Assembly (NCBI RefSeq): GCF_025143825.1
Contig: NZ_CP083560.1
Coordinates: forward strand, 682,001-746,000
Length of the DNA: 64,000 bases
Origin: Sulfitobacter sp. S223
GTDB taxonomy: Bacteria > Pseudomonadota > Alphaproteobacteria > Rhodobacterales > Rhodobacteraceae
Reading direction: 5' to 3'
The first letter of the stretch is position 1. Each line of letters begins with the position of its first letter. Under the pieces are notes generated by a model. That model was given only the letters and a program-made list of their open reading frames with translations. It had not been told where the DNA came from and searched no databases. Of the stretch, positions 1-8,541 are shown piece by piece. Made by a program: the position numbers and the translations under genes.

Positions 1-156
1 ACCGACAGTTTCGAAACTCTGATCGGCTGGTACGTTGAGGGTAAGATCAAGCCGCATGTTAGTCATGTTCTGCCACTCGAAGAGGCGAATGAGGGGCTTG
101 ATTTGCTGCGCACCCGTAAGGCCACAGGCAAGATTGTTATTGATCTGGAAGCTTAG
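1..156 (+). CDS. NADPH:quinone oxidoreductase-family (MDR) protein, C-terminal end only
   Basis: The last 51 codons of a gene that begins before the window; frame 1 is open from base 1 to the TAG at 154-156. The residues (GWYVEGKIKPHVSHVLPLEE, then RTRKATGKIVIDLEA) match the C-terminus of medium-chain dehydrogenase/reductases, where the last strand reads 'GK(I/V)V' after an 'L-E-E-A' helix. These enzymes reduce quinones or enoyl substrates with NADPH. No catalytic residue is visible in this part, so the substrate cannot be named. The convergent DMT transporter ends four bases downstream. Confidence 0.7.
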   Translation, partial: TDSFETLIGWYVEGKIKPHVSHVLPLEEANEGLDLLRTRKATGKIVIDLEA

Positions 157-159
157 GGG

Positions 160-1137
160 TTAGTGCCGTCGCGCCACGGGGCGCTTGGTGACTGTTCTGG
201 CTTTCGCACGTTCGCGGAAAAATACGAACAAGCCAGAGGACAGGATCAGCGCGATGCCCGTCCAGACTTCCCAGCTTGGCAGGTCTCCGAAAATCATCAA
301 ACCCCAGAAGACAGCGAGCGGCAGGCCGATATATTCGAAAGGCGCGATGGTTGCAGCATCTGCCAGCCTGTAGGCCTGACTGAGACTGTAACCGATAAGT
401 CCACCGTTCAGACCCAGCCCCACAAGTACCCAGAAATCTTCGGGCGCGGGCCAGATCCATGCGCGCAGCAGAAACTGGAGTGACGCGTTCGAGGTGTTCG
501 CAGCAAACCGCCCGTCTCCGGCGACACAGAAAAACACCAGCGAAACCACCAGGAAAACGGCCTGGATGTAGATGGCAAGGGCAGAAGCCGGCGCTTTTAC
601 GCCCAGTTTGCGTGTCATCAACTGGTTGAGCGCATAGGTCAGCGCGGACAGAACTGGTAGCAGCAGCACAATCCGAGAAATGCTCATGCTATCTGATGTT
701 TCCCATGGGCGCTGCATGATCACCACGCCGATGAAGCCGACAAGCACCGCGCCCAGTCGCAGTGGCCCGACTTTTTCGCCCAGTAGCGGTATTGAAAGCA
801 GTGTGATGAACAAAGGTGCGACAAAGAAAAGGGCGGTTGCATCCGCCAGAGGCAGCACAGCGAGCGCCAGAAAATAAGACATGTTCGCAATCACGACCAG
901 CACACCACGCATAACATGCAGTAACGGTCTATCCGTGCGTAGGGCTACCCATCCGCCCTCAAACTGGAGAAAGACACAACTGACCATAAGCCCGATTAGT
1001 GAACGGATGAAAACGATCTGGTGCAGCGGATACCCGCTGGAAAGTTGCTTAATAAGCATGTCATTGAGTGAAATGCAGAAGACTCCGAATAGGACAAAAC
1101 CTATCGCGAGACCTGCACGGTTGTGGGCTTGGCTCAT
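160..1137 (-). CDS. DMT-superfamily (EamA) transporter
   Basis: 325 residues with about ten hydrophobic segments in two EamA halves, the usual size for drug/metabolite exporters of the inner membrane. The first half carries LADATALFFVAPLFITLLS and the second half APFEYIGLPLAVFWGLMIFGD, the paired EamA signature stretches before the 5th and 10th helices. Members export amino acids, purines or other small metabolites; nothing here fixes the substrate. The C-terminus is a short basic tail (RERAKARTVTKRP). It is transcribed away from the CoxG-like gene, with 81 bp between the two starts, so the two probably share a divergent promoter region. Confidence 0.9.
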   Translation of the reverse strand: MSQAHNRAGLAIGFVLFGVFCISLNDMLIKQLSSGYPLHQIVFIRSLIGLMVSCVFLQFEGGWVALRTDRPLLHVMRGVLVVIANMSYFLALAVLPLADATALFFVAPLFITLLSIPLLGEKVGPLRLGAVLVGFIGVVIMQRPWETSDSMSISRIVLLLPVLSALTYALNQLMTRKLGVKAPASALAIYIQAVFLVVSLVFFCVAGDGRFAANTSNASLQFLLRAWIWPAPEDFWVLVGLGLNGGLIGYSLSQAYRLADAATIAPFEYIGLPLAVFWGLMIFGDLPSWEVWTGIALILSSGLFVFFRERAKARTVTKRPVARRH

Positions 1138-1218
1138 GTGTGCACCCTCATCAATATCATTGCAGCTGTCCAGAAAAATTCATAGCGTACAAAGTGATCA
1201 ATTCAGGAGACTTCGCCG

Positions 1219-1734
1219 ATGCAAATGTCCGACACCCGCCAGATAGCCGCCACGCCTGCACAGGTCTATGCCGCCTTGCTGGATCCGGACATGTTGAAGG
1301 CGTGCGTGCCGGGTGCGACAGAGGTAGCCGGCTCTCCTGCAGAGGGCTTCGTGGCAACAGTTGTACAGAAGGTCGGGCCGGTAAAAGCGACATTCGCGGG
1401 GGAGGTCACGATCAGCGATATGGTGCCAAATACGTCCCTGCGTATCGAGGGTGCAGGCAAGGGCGGTGCAGCAGGATTCGCAAAGGGCGGCGCTGATGTG
1501 CGGCTGGTCGAAACTGAAAACGGTTGCGAGCTGAGCTATGATGTCGAGGCCAAGGTTGGCGGCAAGCTGGCGCAGTTGGGGAGCCGGATTATCGATGGCT
1601 TTGCAAAAAAGATGGCGGACCAGTTCTTTAATAATCTGCAAGAAGCCCTTGAAGGTCCTGTCGATCCTGATGCCGCGGAAAGCAGCGAAGAGCCTGCAGC
1701 AAAGAAGGGCTGGTTCGGGCGCTTGAAATCCTGA
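1219..1734 (+). CDS. CoxG-like SRPBCC protein (carbon monoxide dehydrogenase subunit G family)
   Basis: 171 residues. It opens with the CoxG/SRPBCC pattern (DTRQIAATPAQVYAALLDPD, then LKACVPGATEV) and continues with GPVKATFAGEVTISD and a helix before a disordered acidic end and a basic tip (KKGWFGRLKS). CoxG helps anchor and mature molybdenum hydroxylases such as CO dehydrogenase at the membrane, and a lipid- or cofactor-binding START-like fold is expected. No coxMSL genes are in the window, so this copy is an orphan that may serve another molybdenum hydroxylase. The start is supported by CAGGAG upstream (1204-1209). An ABC transporter follows 68 bp later. Confidence 0.85.
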   Translation: MQMSDTRQIAATPAQVYAALLDPDMLKACVPGATEVAGSPAEGFVATVVQKVGPVKATFAGEVTISDMVPNTSLRIEGAGKGGAAGFAKGGADVRLVETENGCELSYDVEAKVGGKLAQLGSRIIDGFAKKMADQFFNNLQEALEGPVDPDAAESSEEPAAKKGWFGRLKS

Positions 1735-1802
1735 CGCGGCGCAACACTTGTTGCGGGGCTGCAATCAGGTTTAGGTAGCGCAACCACAAACCGGAGACAG
1801 CC

Positions 1803-2732
1803 ATGACAGCGATCGTTGATGTGACAGCCCTGCGCAAAGCCTATTCAGACGGCTTCGAAGCGCTCAAGGGGGTCGATCTTAAGATTGACGAAGGCGAAAT
1901 CCTCGCGCTGCTTGGCCCCAACGGGGCGGGGAAAACGACACTAATCTCGACGATATGTGGCATTACGACTGCCACGTCGGGTAGTGTGAAAGTGGGCGGA
2001 CATGACACCGTCACCGATTTTCGTGCCGCGCGGGCGATGATTGGGCTTGTCCCACAAGAGATCAACCTCGAGCCGTTTGAGCGGGTGCAAAACACCGTCA
2101 AATTCTCACGTGGATTATTTGGCAAACCAGCCAACCCGGAGTTGATCGAAAAGATCCTGCGCCAACTTTCCTTATGGGATAAACGTGACAGCCAGATTCG
2201 CGCTTTGTCCGGTGGTATGAAGCGGCGTGTGCTGATCGCCAAGGCGCTGAGCCACGAACCACGCGTGCTGTTCCTTGATGAACCCACAGCAGGCGTGGAC
2301 GTGGAGCTACGCCGCGATATGTGGGAGATCGTCGCCGATCTTAAGCGGGACGGGGTGACCATCATCCTGACAACGCATTACATTGAAGAAGCCGAAGCCA
2401 TTGCCGACCGCATTGGCGTCATCGCGCAGGGCGAAATTTTGTTGATCGAAGAGAAAGACAAGCTGATGGCGCGAATGGGCCGGAAGGAACTAGAGGTCCA
2501 GCTCTCCGAGGCGATCACGAAAATTCCTGACAGCCTTGTTTCAGACGCGCTTAGGCTCAGCGACGATGGTAATGCGCTGATCTACACCTACGACACCAAA
2601 AGCGAACGCACCGGCATCACCAAGCTGTTATCGCAGGTCGCAGCCGAAGGGCTTGTGCTGCGCGATGTGGTGACGCGGCAATCAAGTCTTGAGGATATCT
2701 TTGTAGACCTCGTGAAGGAGGGAGATGCGTGA
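1803..2732 (+). CDS. ABC transporter ATP-binding protein (ABC-2 type exporter)
   Basis: 309 residues with all nucleotide-binding motifs: Walker [10 protein letters not shown] (residues 38-46), Q-loop GLVPQE, signature LSGGMKRR, Walker [13 protein letters not shown] and switch His in [11 protein letters not shown] roughly 80-residue C-terminal extension is typical of the YadG/DrrA-like exporter ATPases. It energises the permease encoded directly downstream. The stop codon overlaps the permease ATG by one base (TGATG), so the two are translationally coupled. The substrate is unknown; relatives move drugs, polysaccharides or lipids outward. A CoxG-like gene lies upstream, but nothing shows a functional link. 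Confidence 0.93.
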   Translation: MTAIVDVTALRKAYSDGFEALKGVDLKIDEGEILALLGPNGAGKTTLISTICGITTATSGSVKVGGHDTVTDFRAARAMIGLVPQEINLEPFERVQNTVKFSRGLFGKPANPELIEKILRQLSLWDKRDSQIRALSGGMKRRVLIAKALSHEPRVLFLDEPTAGVDVELRRDMWEIVADLKRDGVTIILTTHYIEEAEAIADRIGVIAQGEILLIEEKDKLMARMGRKELEVQLSEAITKIPDSLVSDALRLSDDGNALIYTYDTKSERTGITKLLSQVAAEGLVLRDVVTRQSSLEDIFVDLVKEGDA

Positions 2733-3493
2733 TGAACTGGACCGCTGTAAAATCGATCTACGTATTTGAAATGACGCGGTTTTTCCGCACCATAACTCAA
2801 AGCTTCATCTCTCCCGTGTTGTCGACCTCATTGTACTTTGTTGTGTTCGGGGCCGCTATTGGTAGCCGCATTCAGGAAGTCGAAGGCGTCAGCTATGCTG
2901 CTTTCATCGTGCCTGGCTTGATCATGCTAAGCGTCATCACACAGTCGATTTCGAACGCGAGCTTTGGTATCTATTTTCCCAAGTTTATCGGCACGATATT
3001 CGAGCTTCTGTCAGCACCGGTGAATTTTCTGGAAATCGTCATGGGCTATGTCGGTGCCGCCGCTACAAAGGCGTTGTTCATCGGGGTTATCATTCTTGCC
3101 ACAGCTTATCTGTTTGTAGACTTTGAAATTCAGCACCCCTTTGCCATGTTCGGATTTCTTGTGCTGACGTGTATCAGCTTTGCGCTGATGGGGTTCATCA
3201 TCGGTATTTGGGCCGGAAATTTTGAACAGTTGCAGCTTGTGCCGTTACTGATAATCACGCCGCTGGTATTTTTGGGCGGCTCCTTCTACTCAATCTCTAT
3301 GCTTCCACCAGTGTGGCAGGTCATCTCTCATTTCAATCCGGTGGTTTACCTGATCTCGGGCTTCCGCTGGTCGTTCTTCGGGGCTGCTGATGTTCCGATC
3401 GGGATGAGCCTGATTGCGATTGCAGCGTTTACCGCCCTCTGCCTGTCGGTCATCTGGTGGATTTTCAAAACAGGCTGGCGTATCCGGCAATAA
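2732..3493 (+). CDS. ABC-2 type transporter permease
   Basis: 253 residues from ATG 2732, with about six membrane segments. It has the ABC-2 (YadH/NodJ-like) pattern: an N-terminal amphipathic segment ([14 protein letters not shown]), a central [20 protein letters not shown], and the loop [20 protein letters not shown] that precedes the last helix ([12 protein letters not shown]). The start chosen is the ATG overlapping the ATPase stop; AAGGAGGGAG at 2715-2724 lies seven bases before it. An in-frame GTG three bases earlier (2729) is a possible alternative. It forms the transmembrane dimer of an exporter with the ATPase upstream. Confidence 0.92.
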   Translation: MNWTAVKSIYVFEMTRFFRTITQSFISPVLSTSLYFVVFGAAIGSRIQEVEGVSYAAFIVPGLIMLSVITQSISNASFGIYFPKFIGTIFELLSAPVNFLEIVMGYVGAAATKALFIGVIILATAYLFVDFEIQHPFAMFGFLVLTCISFALMGFIIGIWAGNFEQLQLVPLLIITPLVFLGGSFYSISMLPPVWQVISHFNPVVYLISGFRWSFFGAADVPIGMSLIAIAAFTALCLSVIWWIFKTGWRIRQ

Positions 3494-3534
3494 TCGTAGA
3501 AAGCCTCCTTGTTGCGAGGCGCACAGGGCTCTAC

Positions 3535-4341
3535 ATGTGGACCATGAAACAATGGCTTCCCTTCATTAAGAATAACCCGACAGTTGCGGTAATCCGGTTG
3601 TCTGGCATGATTGGCACTTCGGGTCGCGGGGCGATAAATGACCAAACCCTCGGGCCGGTAATCGAAAAGGCATTCGCAAGGGGTAAGCCCGTTGCAGTTG
3701 CCCTTGAGGTAAACTCACCCGGTGGCAGCCCCGTGCAGTCATCATTGATCGGTGCGCGTATCCGGCGGCTGGCCGAAGAAAAGAACATTCCTGTGTTCGC
3801 CTTCGTTGAAGATGTTGCCGCCTCGGGTGGCTACTGGCTTGCTGCTGCTGCAGATGAAATTTATGCAGATACGTCTTCTGTTGTTGGGTCGATCGGGGTG
3901 ATCTCTGCCGGTTTTGGCCTGCATGAACTGATGGCGAAGAACGGCGTAGAGCGGCGGGTATATACCGCCGGGAACTCCAAATCGATGCTGGATCCCTTTC
4001 GTCCGGAAAAGCCAGAAGATGTCGCGCGTCTGAAAGAGCTGCTTGAGGACGTTCACGCAAACTTCAAAGAACACGTAACTGCCCGTCGCAGTGGCAAACT
4101 GGTGGAAGATCGTGATCTGTTTACTGGTGAGGTCTGGCTGGCGCGTAAGGCGATAGAAGTTGGCCTGATCGACGGTATCGGACATATCACGCCATTCTTG
4201 AAAGAACGCTTCGGCAAGAAGGTCAAATTGCGCCGCTATGGTGTAAAGCAGGGACTGCTAAGCCGCTTTGGGACCCGTATCGTTGGCGATGCATTGCATG
4301 GTATCGAAGAGCGCGCACAATTCGCACGGTTCGGGCTCTGA
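3535..4341 (+). CDS. S49-family serine peptidase (SppA/SohB-like)
   Basis: 268 residues from ATG 3535. This is a single-domain S49 protease of the kind that degrades cleaved signal peptides or membrane protein fragments. The catalytic Ser lies in EDVAASGGYWLAAAADEIYA (about Ser97) and the general-base Lys in AGNSKSMLDPF (about Lys149), the Ser-Lys dyad of this family. EVNSPGGSPVQS provides the substrate-strand/oxyanion element. No clear N-terminal membrane anchor is visible, only MWTMKQWLPFIKN. The start was chosen because AGGG at 3525-3528 precedes it and an upstream in-frame start (3457) would lie inside the permease gene. A small CxxC protein follows after one base. Confidence 0.9.
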   Translation: MWTMKQWLPFIKNNPTVAVIRLSGMIGTSGRGAINDQTLGPVIEKAFARGKPVAVALEVNSPGGSPVQSSLIGARIRRLAEEKNIPVFAFVEDVAASGGYWLAAAADEIYADTSSVVGSIGVISAGFGLHELMAKNGVERRVYTAGNSKSMLDPFRPEKPEDVARLKELLEDVHANFKEHVTARRSGKLVEDRDLFTGEVWLARKAIEVGLIDGIGHITPFLKERFGKKVKLRRYGVKQGLLSRFGTRIVGDALHGIEERAQFARFGL

Positions 4342-4342
4342 C

Positions 4343-4510
4343 ATGATCCTGAAGATTGTCGCTCTATTCTTAGTATTTATTGGTGTGCTTGGCTGGTTTG
4401 GCAAGATGCACTGGATTGGCGGAAAGACGTTGACCCAGCGCAAATGCAAAAGCTGCGGTCGCTACCGAATTGGTAAAGGGCCCTGTGCCTGTGGAGGGAA
4501 ACGGGGATGA
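4343..4510 (+). CDS. Small membrane protein with a zinc-ribbon-like Cys cluster
   Basis: 55 residues: a single N-terminal membrane helix (ILKIVALFLVFIGVLGWF) followed by a basic tail with C-x2-C-x9-C-x-C (CKSCGRYRIGKGPCAC), then GGKRG. The four cysteines could bind zinc on the cytoplasmic side. It begins two bases after the S49 peptidase stop, and its own TGA overlaps the antiporter ATG by four bases (ATGA at 4507-4510), so it is coupled to both. I do not recognise an established function; the family appears to be a short conserved protein of Rhodobacterales. The gene is easy to miss because of its size. Confidence 0.8.
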   Translation: MILKIVALFLVFIGVLGWFGKMHWIGGKTLTQRKCKSCGRYRIGKGPCACGGKRG

Positions 4511-5463
4511 TGACTGCTTGGTTGCTGTCGGGGCTTGGGCTTTTGATTCTGCTATTGGCGGGGGATGCGCTGGTAAAGGGCGCTGTTAACCTGAGCCTTC
4601 GAATCGGCATTCCTGCCCTGATCGTAAGCTTGACCATTGTGGCCTTCGGCACCTCTGCGCCAGAGCTTCTGATTTCGATCAAGGCTGTGTTGGATGATGT
4701 GCCGGGCATCGCATTGGGCAACGTCGTCGGGTCGAATACTGCCAATATTCTGCTGGTTTTGGGCATCCCTGCCTTGCTTGCAACCATGCACACGTCCGAG
4801 TGTAATACCCGAAAGTCCTTCAATCATATGATCGCAGCGACGATCCTGTTTATTGCCTTGGCCTACCGGGGTGTCTTTGACTGGGTTGCCTCTATTGCGT
4901 TGCTGGTTGCGTTGGCTGCGATGCTGTATGATGCCGCGCGTGACGCGCGCGCGCACCAGAAAGCGGATGCCGCGGCAGTGGATGAGGGCGATCTTGAAGG
5001 CGTGGACCCGGACATGCCGGGATGGCGTATCGGGCTGTTTTTGTTGCTTGGACTAATTGGCTTGCCGCTGGGCGCTTCTTTGTTGGTGGATAACGCAACA
5101 ATCATCGCCAAGGAATTCGGCGTGAGCGATACAGTGATCGGCTTGACGCTGGTTGCGATTGGTACGTCATTGCCAGAGCTTGCTACCACTGTCATGGCCG
5201 CCTTGCGGCGACAGGCGGATGTTGCTCTTGGTAACGTCATCGGATCGAACATGTTCAATCTGCTGGCGATCATCGGGATTGCAGGGCTTGTTGGCCCCAT
5301 CCAAGTCGACCCTGCCTTCTTGCGATTTGATTTGTGGGTCATGCTGGGGGCGTCGCTGCTGCTGATCCCTGTCGTTTATCTGGGCCAAAATATCACGCGC
5401 CTATGGGGAATTGTGCTGAGCGTACTATATGCCGTCTATCTAATAGTCGTGTTGGCATTCTGA
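4507..5463 (+). CDS. Calcium/sodium:cation antiporter (CaCA family, YrbG-like)
   Basis: 318 residues, about ten membrane helices in two inverted repeats. Each repeat has the CaCA alpha motif: VAFGTSAPELLIS near residue 45 and VAIGTSLPELATT near residue 221, together with GNVVGSNTANILL and GNVIGSNMFNLLA. The acidic residues in these motifs bind Ca2+ and Na+ in NCX-type exchangers. The central loop (residues about 145-170) is acidic and hydrophilic, as expected for the cytoplasmic hinge. It starts within the stop of the CxxC mini-protein. YrbG homologues act in the inner membrane, but whether this one exchanges Ca2+ with Na+ or H+ is not visible. Confidence 0.92.
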   Translation: MMTAWLLSGLGLLILLLAGDALVKGAVNLSLRIGIPALIVSLTIVAFGTSAPELLISIKAVLDDVPGIALGNVVGSNTANILLVLGIPALLATMHTSECNTRKSFNHMIAATILFIALAYRGVFDWVASIALLVALAAMLYDAARDARAHQKADAAAVDEGDLEGVDPDMPGWRIGLFLLLGLIGLPLGASLLVDNATIIAKEFGVSDTVIGLTLVAIGTSLPELATTVMAALRRQADVALGNVIGSNMFNLLAIIGIAGLVGPIQVDPAFLRFDLWVMLGASLLLIPVVYLGQNITRLWGIVLSVLYAVYLIVVLAF

Positions 5464-5473
5464 GGGTTCTAAA

Positions 5474-6253
5474 ATGAAACGAGCATTAGTTACCGGCGCG
5501 GGTAAGCGTCTTGGCCGTGCTATGGCGCTTTATCTGGGGCAGCGCGGGTTCGACGTTGCGGTTCATTATGCCAGTTCTGCCGACGGTGCCAGTGAGGTCG
5601 TTTCGGAAATCGAGGCGATGGGGCAACGCGCGTTAGCGGTTCAGGCTGATTTGCTGAACCTCGACGAAATGGAAGGGCTGCTGCCTGCTGCAGCCGACGC
5701 CCTTGGTGGACCGATAACCTGTCTGATCAACAATGCTTCGATCTTTGAATATGACACGCTGGAAAAGGCCACGCGCGACAGTTGGGACAGGCACATGAAC
5801 TCCAACTTGCGGGCCCCCTTTGTCCTGAGTCAGGCAATGGTCGCGCAAGGGCTCGAAGCCACAATCGATGATGCAGAGGAACCCATCTCAGCCGGTCTAA
5901 TCGTTAACATGTTGGACCAGCGCGTGCGCAAACTGACACCAGAGTTTATGACATATACTTTGGCCAAAATGGGCTTGTGGGCATTGACCCAAACCAGCGC
6001 GCAGGCGCTTTCGCCACACATTCGCGTCAATGCTATCGGTCCGGGACCGACCCTTCAGGGAAGTCGCCAGTCCCGCACTCATTTTGACGGTCAACGCGCC
6101 GCTACTATTCTTGAACGCGGCGCCAACCCGTCCGACATTACCGCGGCGTTGGGCTACTTCCTGGATGCGCCAGCCGTGACGGGGCAACTGCTGTGCGTAG
6201 ATGGCGGGCAGCACCTTGGCTGGAAGACACCGGACGTATTAGGGGTAGAATAG
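5474..6253 (+). CDS. SDR-family oxidoreductase, pteridine reductase (FolM)-like
   Basis: 259 residues of the short-chain dehydrogenase fold. The coenzyme motif TGAGKRLGRAMA has the Arg (TGxxxR) typical of pteridine reductases rather than the usual TGxxxGxG. NNAS, then YTLAKMGLWALTQ (catalytic Tyr-x3-Lys), and VNAIGPGPTLQG follow. FolM-like enzymes reduce dihydromonapterin or dihydrofolate with NADPH. NMLDQRV replaces the usual catalytic Ser strand, another feature of the pteridine-reductase group. It follows the antiporter by 10 bp and ends before the AT-rich island. The substrate assignment is inferred from the motif only. Confidence 0.83.
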   Translation: MKRALVTGAGKRLGRAMALYLGQRGFDVAVHYASSADGASEVVSEIEAMGQRALAVQADLLNLDEMEGLLPAAADALGGPITCLINNASIFEYDTLEKATRDSWDRHMNSNLRAPFVLSQAMVAQGLEATIDDAEEPISAGLIVNMLDQRVRKLTPEFMTYTLAKMGLWALTQTSAQALSPHIRVNAIGPGPTLQGSRQSRTHFDGQRAATILERGANPSDITAALGYFLDAPAVTGQLLCVDGGQHLGWKTPDVLGVE

Positions 6254-6537
6254 AATTCTCTTATTGCAAAGTTTTGCACGTTCGCCCGTAAACAAGGCGA
6301 TTTGTTACATTTTTGAGCCTCTTGCTGTCGTTTTACAAAACTGAAATTAAAATAAACAACAAAAGCAATAACTTAGATATGTGCCTAAAAATTAGACATT
6401 TTAACGAAGCGTTTAGAATGTAACGGAAAAATCGGAAACTCCAAAAGTTATCAGCAGACTTATCCACAGGAAACGGGGACATGTTTACGGTTGATGCACC
6501 TGCTAAAACGTGAAGAGAAACGGAGAATCAAAAGCGC
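6254..6537. promoter_or_regulatory. AT-rich intergenic island upstream of uvrC
   Basis: A 284-bp non-coding gap. Bases 6301-6420 hold 34 G/C out of 120 (28%), far below the surrounding genes. It includes homopolymer-like runs (CATTTTTGAG, ACAAAACTGAAATTAAAATAAAC). Towards uvrC there is a CtrA-like TTAA-N7-TTTA (6401-6415) and then a perfect DnaA box. The uvrC promoter must lie here. An origin-like or DnaA-responsive unwinding element is possible but unproven. Confidence 0.6.
6460..6468 (+). promoter_or_regulatory. DnaA box (TTATCCACA)
   Basis: Perfect 9-mer TTATCCACA. A second, degenerate box-like word TTATCAGCA lies 3 bp before it at 6448-6456. It sits 69 bp before the uvrC start and at the edge of the 28% GC stretch. 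Binding by DnaA is inferred from the consensus. Confidence 0.65.
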
Positions 6538-8403
6538 ATGACTGAAGCGGAGCAGACCCAGCCTACGGGCTATGAGGTTATCCAAGGATACCTCAAAACT
6601 CTGGATGGTTCTCCGGGTGTTTACCGCATGCTCGATAGCGAAAGTCGTGTTCTTTATGTAGGCAAAGCGCGCAATTTGCGGGCGCGTGTTAGCAACTATG
6701 CGCGGCCCAGTGGACACAGTCCACGCATCGCACGGATGATTTCCAATACTGCCTCAATGATGTTCCTGACGACGCGGACAGAAACCGAGGCGCTTCTGCT
6801 AGAGCAGAACCTGATTAAACAGCTCAAGCCCAAGTTTAACGTGCTTTTGCGTGATGATAAAAGCTTTCCGAATATTCTGGTTACAAGCGACCATGACTAC
6901 CCGCAGATCAAAAAACACCGCGGCGCAAAGAAAGAGAAGGGATCTTATTATGGTCCTTTCGCGAGCGCTGGTGCAGTGAACCGCACGCTGAATCAGTTGC
7001 AGCGCGTTTTCTTGCTGCGAGACTGTTCCAATTCCCAATTTGACAGCCGCACGCGTCCTTGCCTTCAACATCAGATCAAACGTTGTTCGGCCCCTTGCGT
7101 CGGAAAAATCAGCGCCGAAGCCTATGGCCAGACTGTTGAGGACGCACAGAAGTTCCTTTCGGGCAAAAGCACAGGTATCCAGACACGTCTTGCCGCCGAG
7201 ATGGCGGAAGCCTCCGACGCAATGGAGTTCGAGCGTGCAGCGGCCCTGCGCGACCGGATCAAGGCACTGACACAGGTCCAAACCACGCAAGGCATCAATC
7301 CAAAAGGCGTGTCAGAGGCTGATATCATCGGGCTACACATGTCGGACGGGCAGGCCTGTGTTCAGGTGTTCTTTATCCGGTCCGGTCAGAACTGGGGTAA
7401 CCACGATTATTATCCGCGCATCGGCGATGACGTAGACGCAGCCGAGGTTCTGGAGGCATTCATCGGCCAGTTCTATGACCAGCGGGACCCGCCGCGCCAG
7501 TTGATCCTGAGCCATGAGATCGAGAACCCTGATCTGATGGCTGATGCGTTGGCGACCAAGATCAACCGTAAGGTCGAGTTATTAGTGCCGCAAAGAGGTG
7601 AGAAGGCGGAGCTTGTGGACGGCGCATTGCGCAATGCCCGCGAAAGTCTGGCCCGTAAGATGGCGGAAAGTGCAACTCAGACCAAGCTGCTCAAGGGGTT
7701 GGCGGATGTTTTTGAACTGCCCAAAGTTCCCGAGCGGATCGAAATTTACGATAACTCCCACATTCAGGGCTCTTTTGCTGTGGGGGCCATGGTCGTCGCG
7801 GGGCAGGAAGGAATGATCAAAAACCAGTACCGCAAGTTTAATATCCGCGGTGATGACCTGACGCCCGGTGATGACTTTGGCATGATGAAAGAGGTCCTTA
7901 CACGCCGTTTCAAGCGCCTGATTAAGGAAGACCCGGAGCGGCGGGAAGGCCATTGGCCTGATCTGTTATTGATTGACGGCGGTGCAGGGCAGGTGAGTGC
8001 TGTGCGCGAAATCATGCGAGAATTCGGCGTTGAAGACATCCCGATGGTGGGTGTGGCCAAAGGTATCGACCGCGATGCGGGCAAAGAAGAATTCTACCGC
8101 ACAGGCAAGCCTGTCATGGCGCTGCGGCACAATGATCCGGTATTGTATTTCATCCAGCGGATGCGGGATGAAGCGCACCGGTTTGCGATCGGAACGCACA
8201 GGGCAAAACGGGCAAAGTCCGTTGGCGCGACACCTTTGGATGATGTGCCGGGTGTGGGCGCGGCCCGCAAACGGTCATTACTGGCGCATTTCGGGTCTGC
8301 AAAGGCCGTGAGCCGGGCAAATCTGCATGATCTTAAGGCGGTCGAGGGGGTATCCGATGCCTTAGCAGATACGATCTATGCCCACTTCCACGAAAAAGGG
8401 TGA
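6538..8403 (+). CDS. uvrC: UvrABC system protein C (excinuclease subunit)
   Basis: 621 residues, normal length. The GIY-YIG nuclease domain (residues about 20-100; GSPGVYRMLD, VLYVGKARNLRARV) makes the 3' incision. A UVR motif (AMEFERAAALRDRIKAL, about 225-245) binds UvrB. The RNase H-like domain for the 5' incision carries IEIYDNSHIQG and LLIDGGAGQ. Two helix-hairpin-helix motifs end the protein (DDVPGVGAARKRSLLAHFGS). It acts in nucleotide excision repair with UvrA and UvrB, which are not in the window. The gene follows an AT-rich leader with a DnaA box. pgsA and moaDE follow in the same direction. Confidence 0.98.
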   Translation: MTEAEQTQPTGYEVIQGYLKTLDGSPGVYRMLDSESRVLYVGKARNLRARVSNYARPSGHSPRIARMISNTASMMFLTTRTETEALLLEQNLIKQLKPKFNVLLRDDKSFPNILVTSDHDYPQIKKHRGAKKEKGSYYGPFASAGAVNRTLNQLQRVFLLRDCSNSQFDSRTRPCLQHQIKRCSAPCVGKISAEAYGQTVEDAQKFLSGKSTGIQTRLAAEMAEASDAMEFERAAALRDRIKALTQVQTTQGINPKGVSEADIIGLHMSDGQACVQVFFIRSGQNWGNHDYYPRIGDDVDAAEVLEAFIGQFYDQRDPPRQLILSHEIENPDLMADALATKINRKVELLVPQRGEKAELVDGALRNARESLARKMAESATQTKLLKGLADVFELPKVPERIEIYDNSHIQGSFAVGAMVVAGQEGMIKNQYRKFNIRGDDLTPGDDFGMMKEVLTRRFKRLIKEDPERREGHWPDLLLIDGGAGQVSAVREIMREFGVEDIPMVGVAKGIDRDAGKEEFYRTGKPVMALRHNDPVLYFIQRMRDEAHRFAIGTHRAKRAKSVGATPLDDVPGVGAARKRSLLAHFGSAKAVSRANLHDLKAVEGVSDALADTIYAHFHEKG

Positions 8404-8541
8404 GCTGCCGTGCATATTCACGCTCTTTCGCGAAGAATTGTGAGCGAATGATGGCTGGCGAAATAGGATTTTCTTTCTGTGCACACTGACTTCAAAGCCT
8501 TCGCGCTTTTACGTTATTGCCGAGCGGTGTAGGGTGCCAAT

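Noticed and set aside
5633..6214. Antisense frames across the SDR gene
   Set aside because: The SDR motifs are complete on the plus strand; the antisense products have no motif or ribosome site.
6538..8403. SOS box search upstream of uvrC
   Set aside because: No GTTC-N7-GTTC or similar alphaproteobacterial LexA site was seen in 6254-6537, so LexA control is not claimed.
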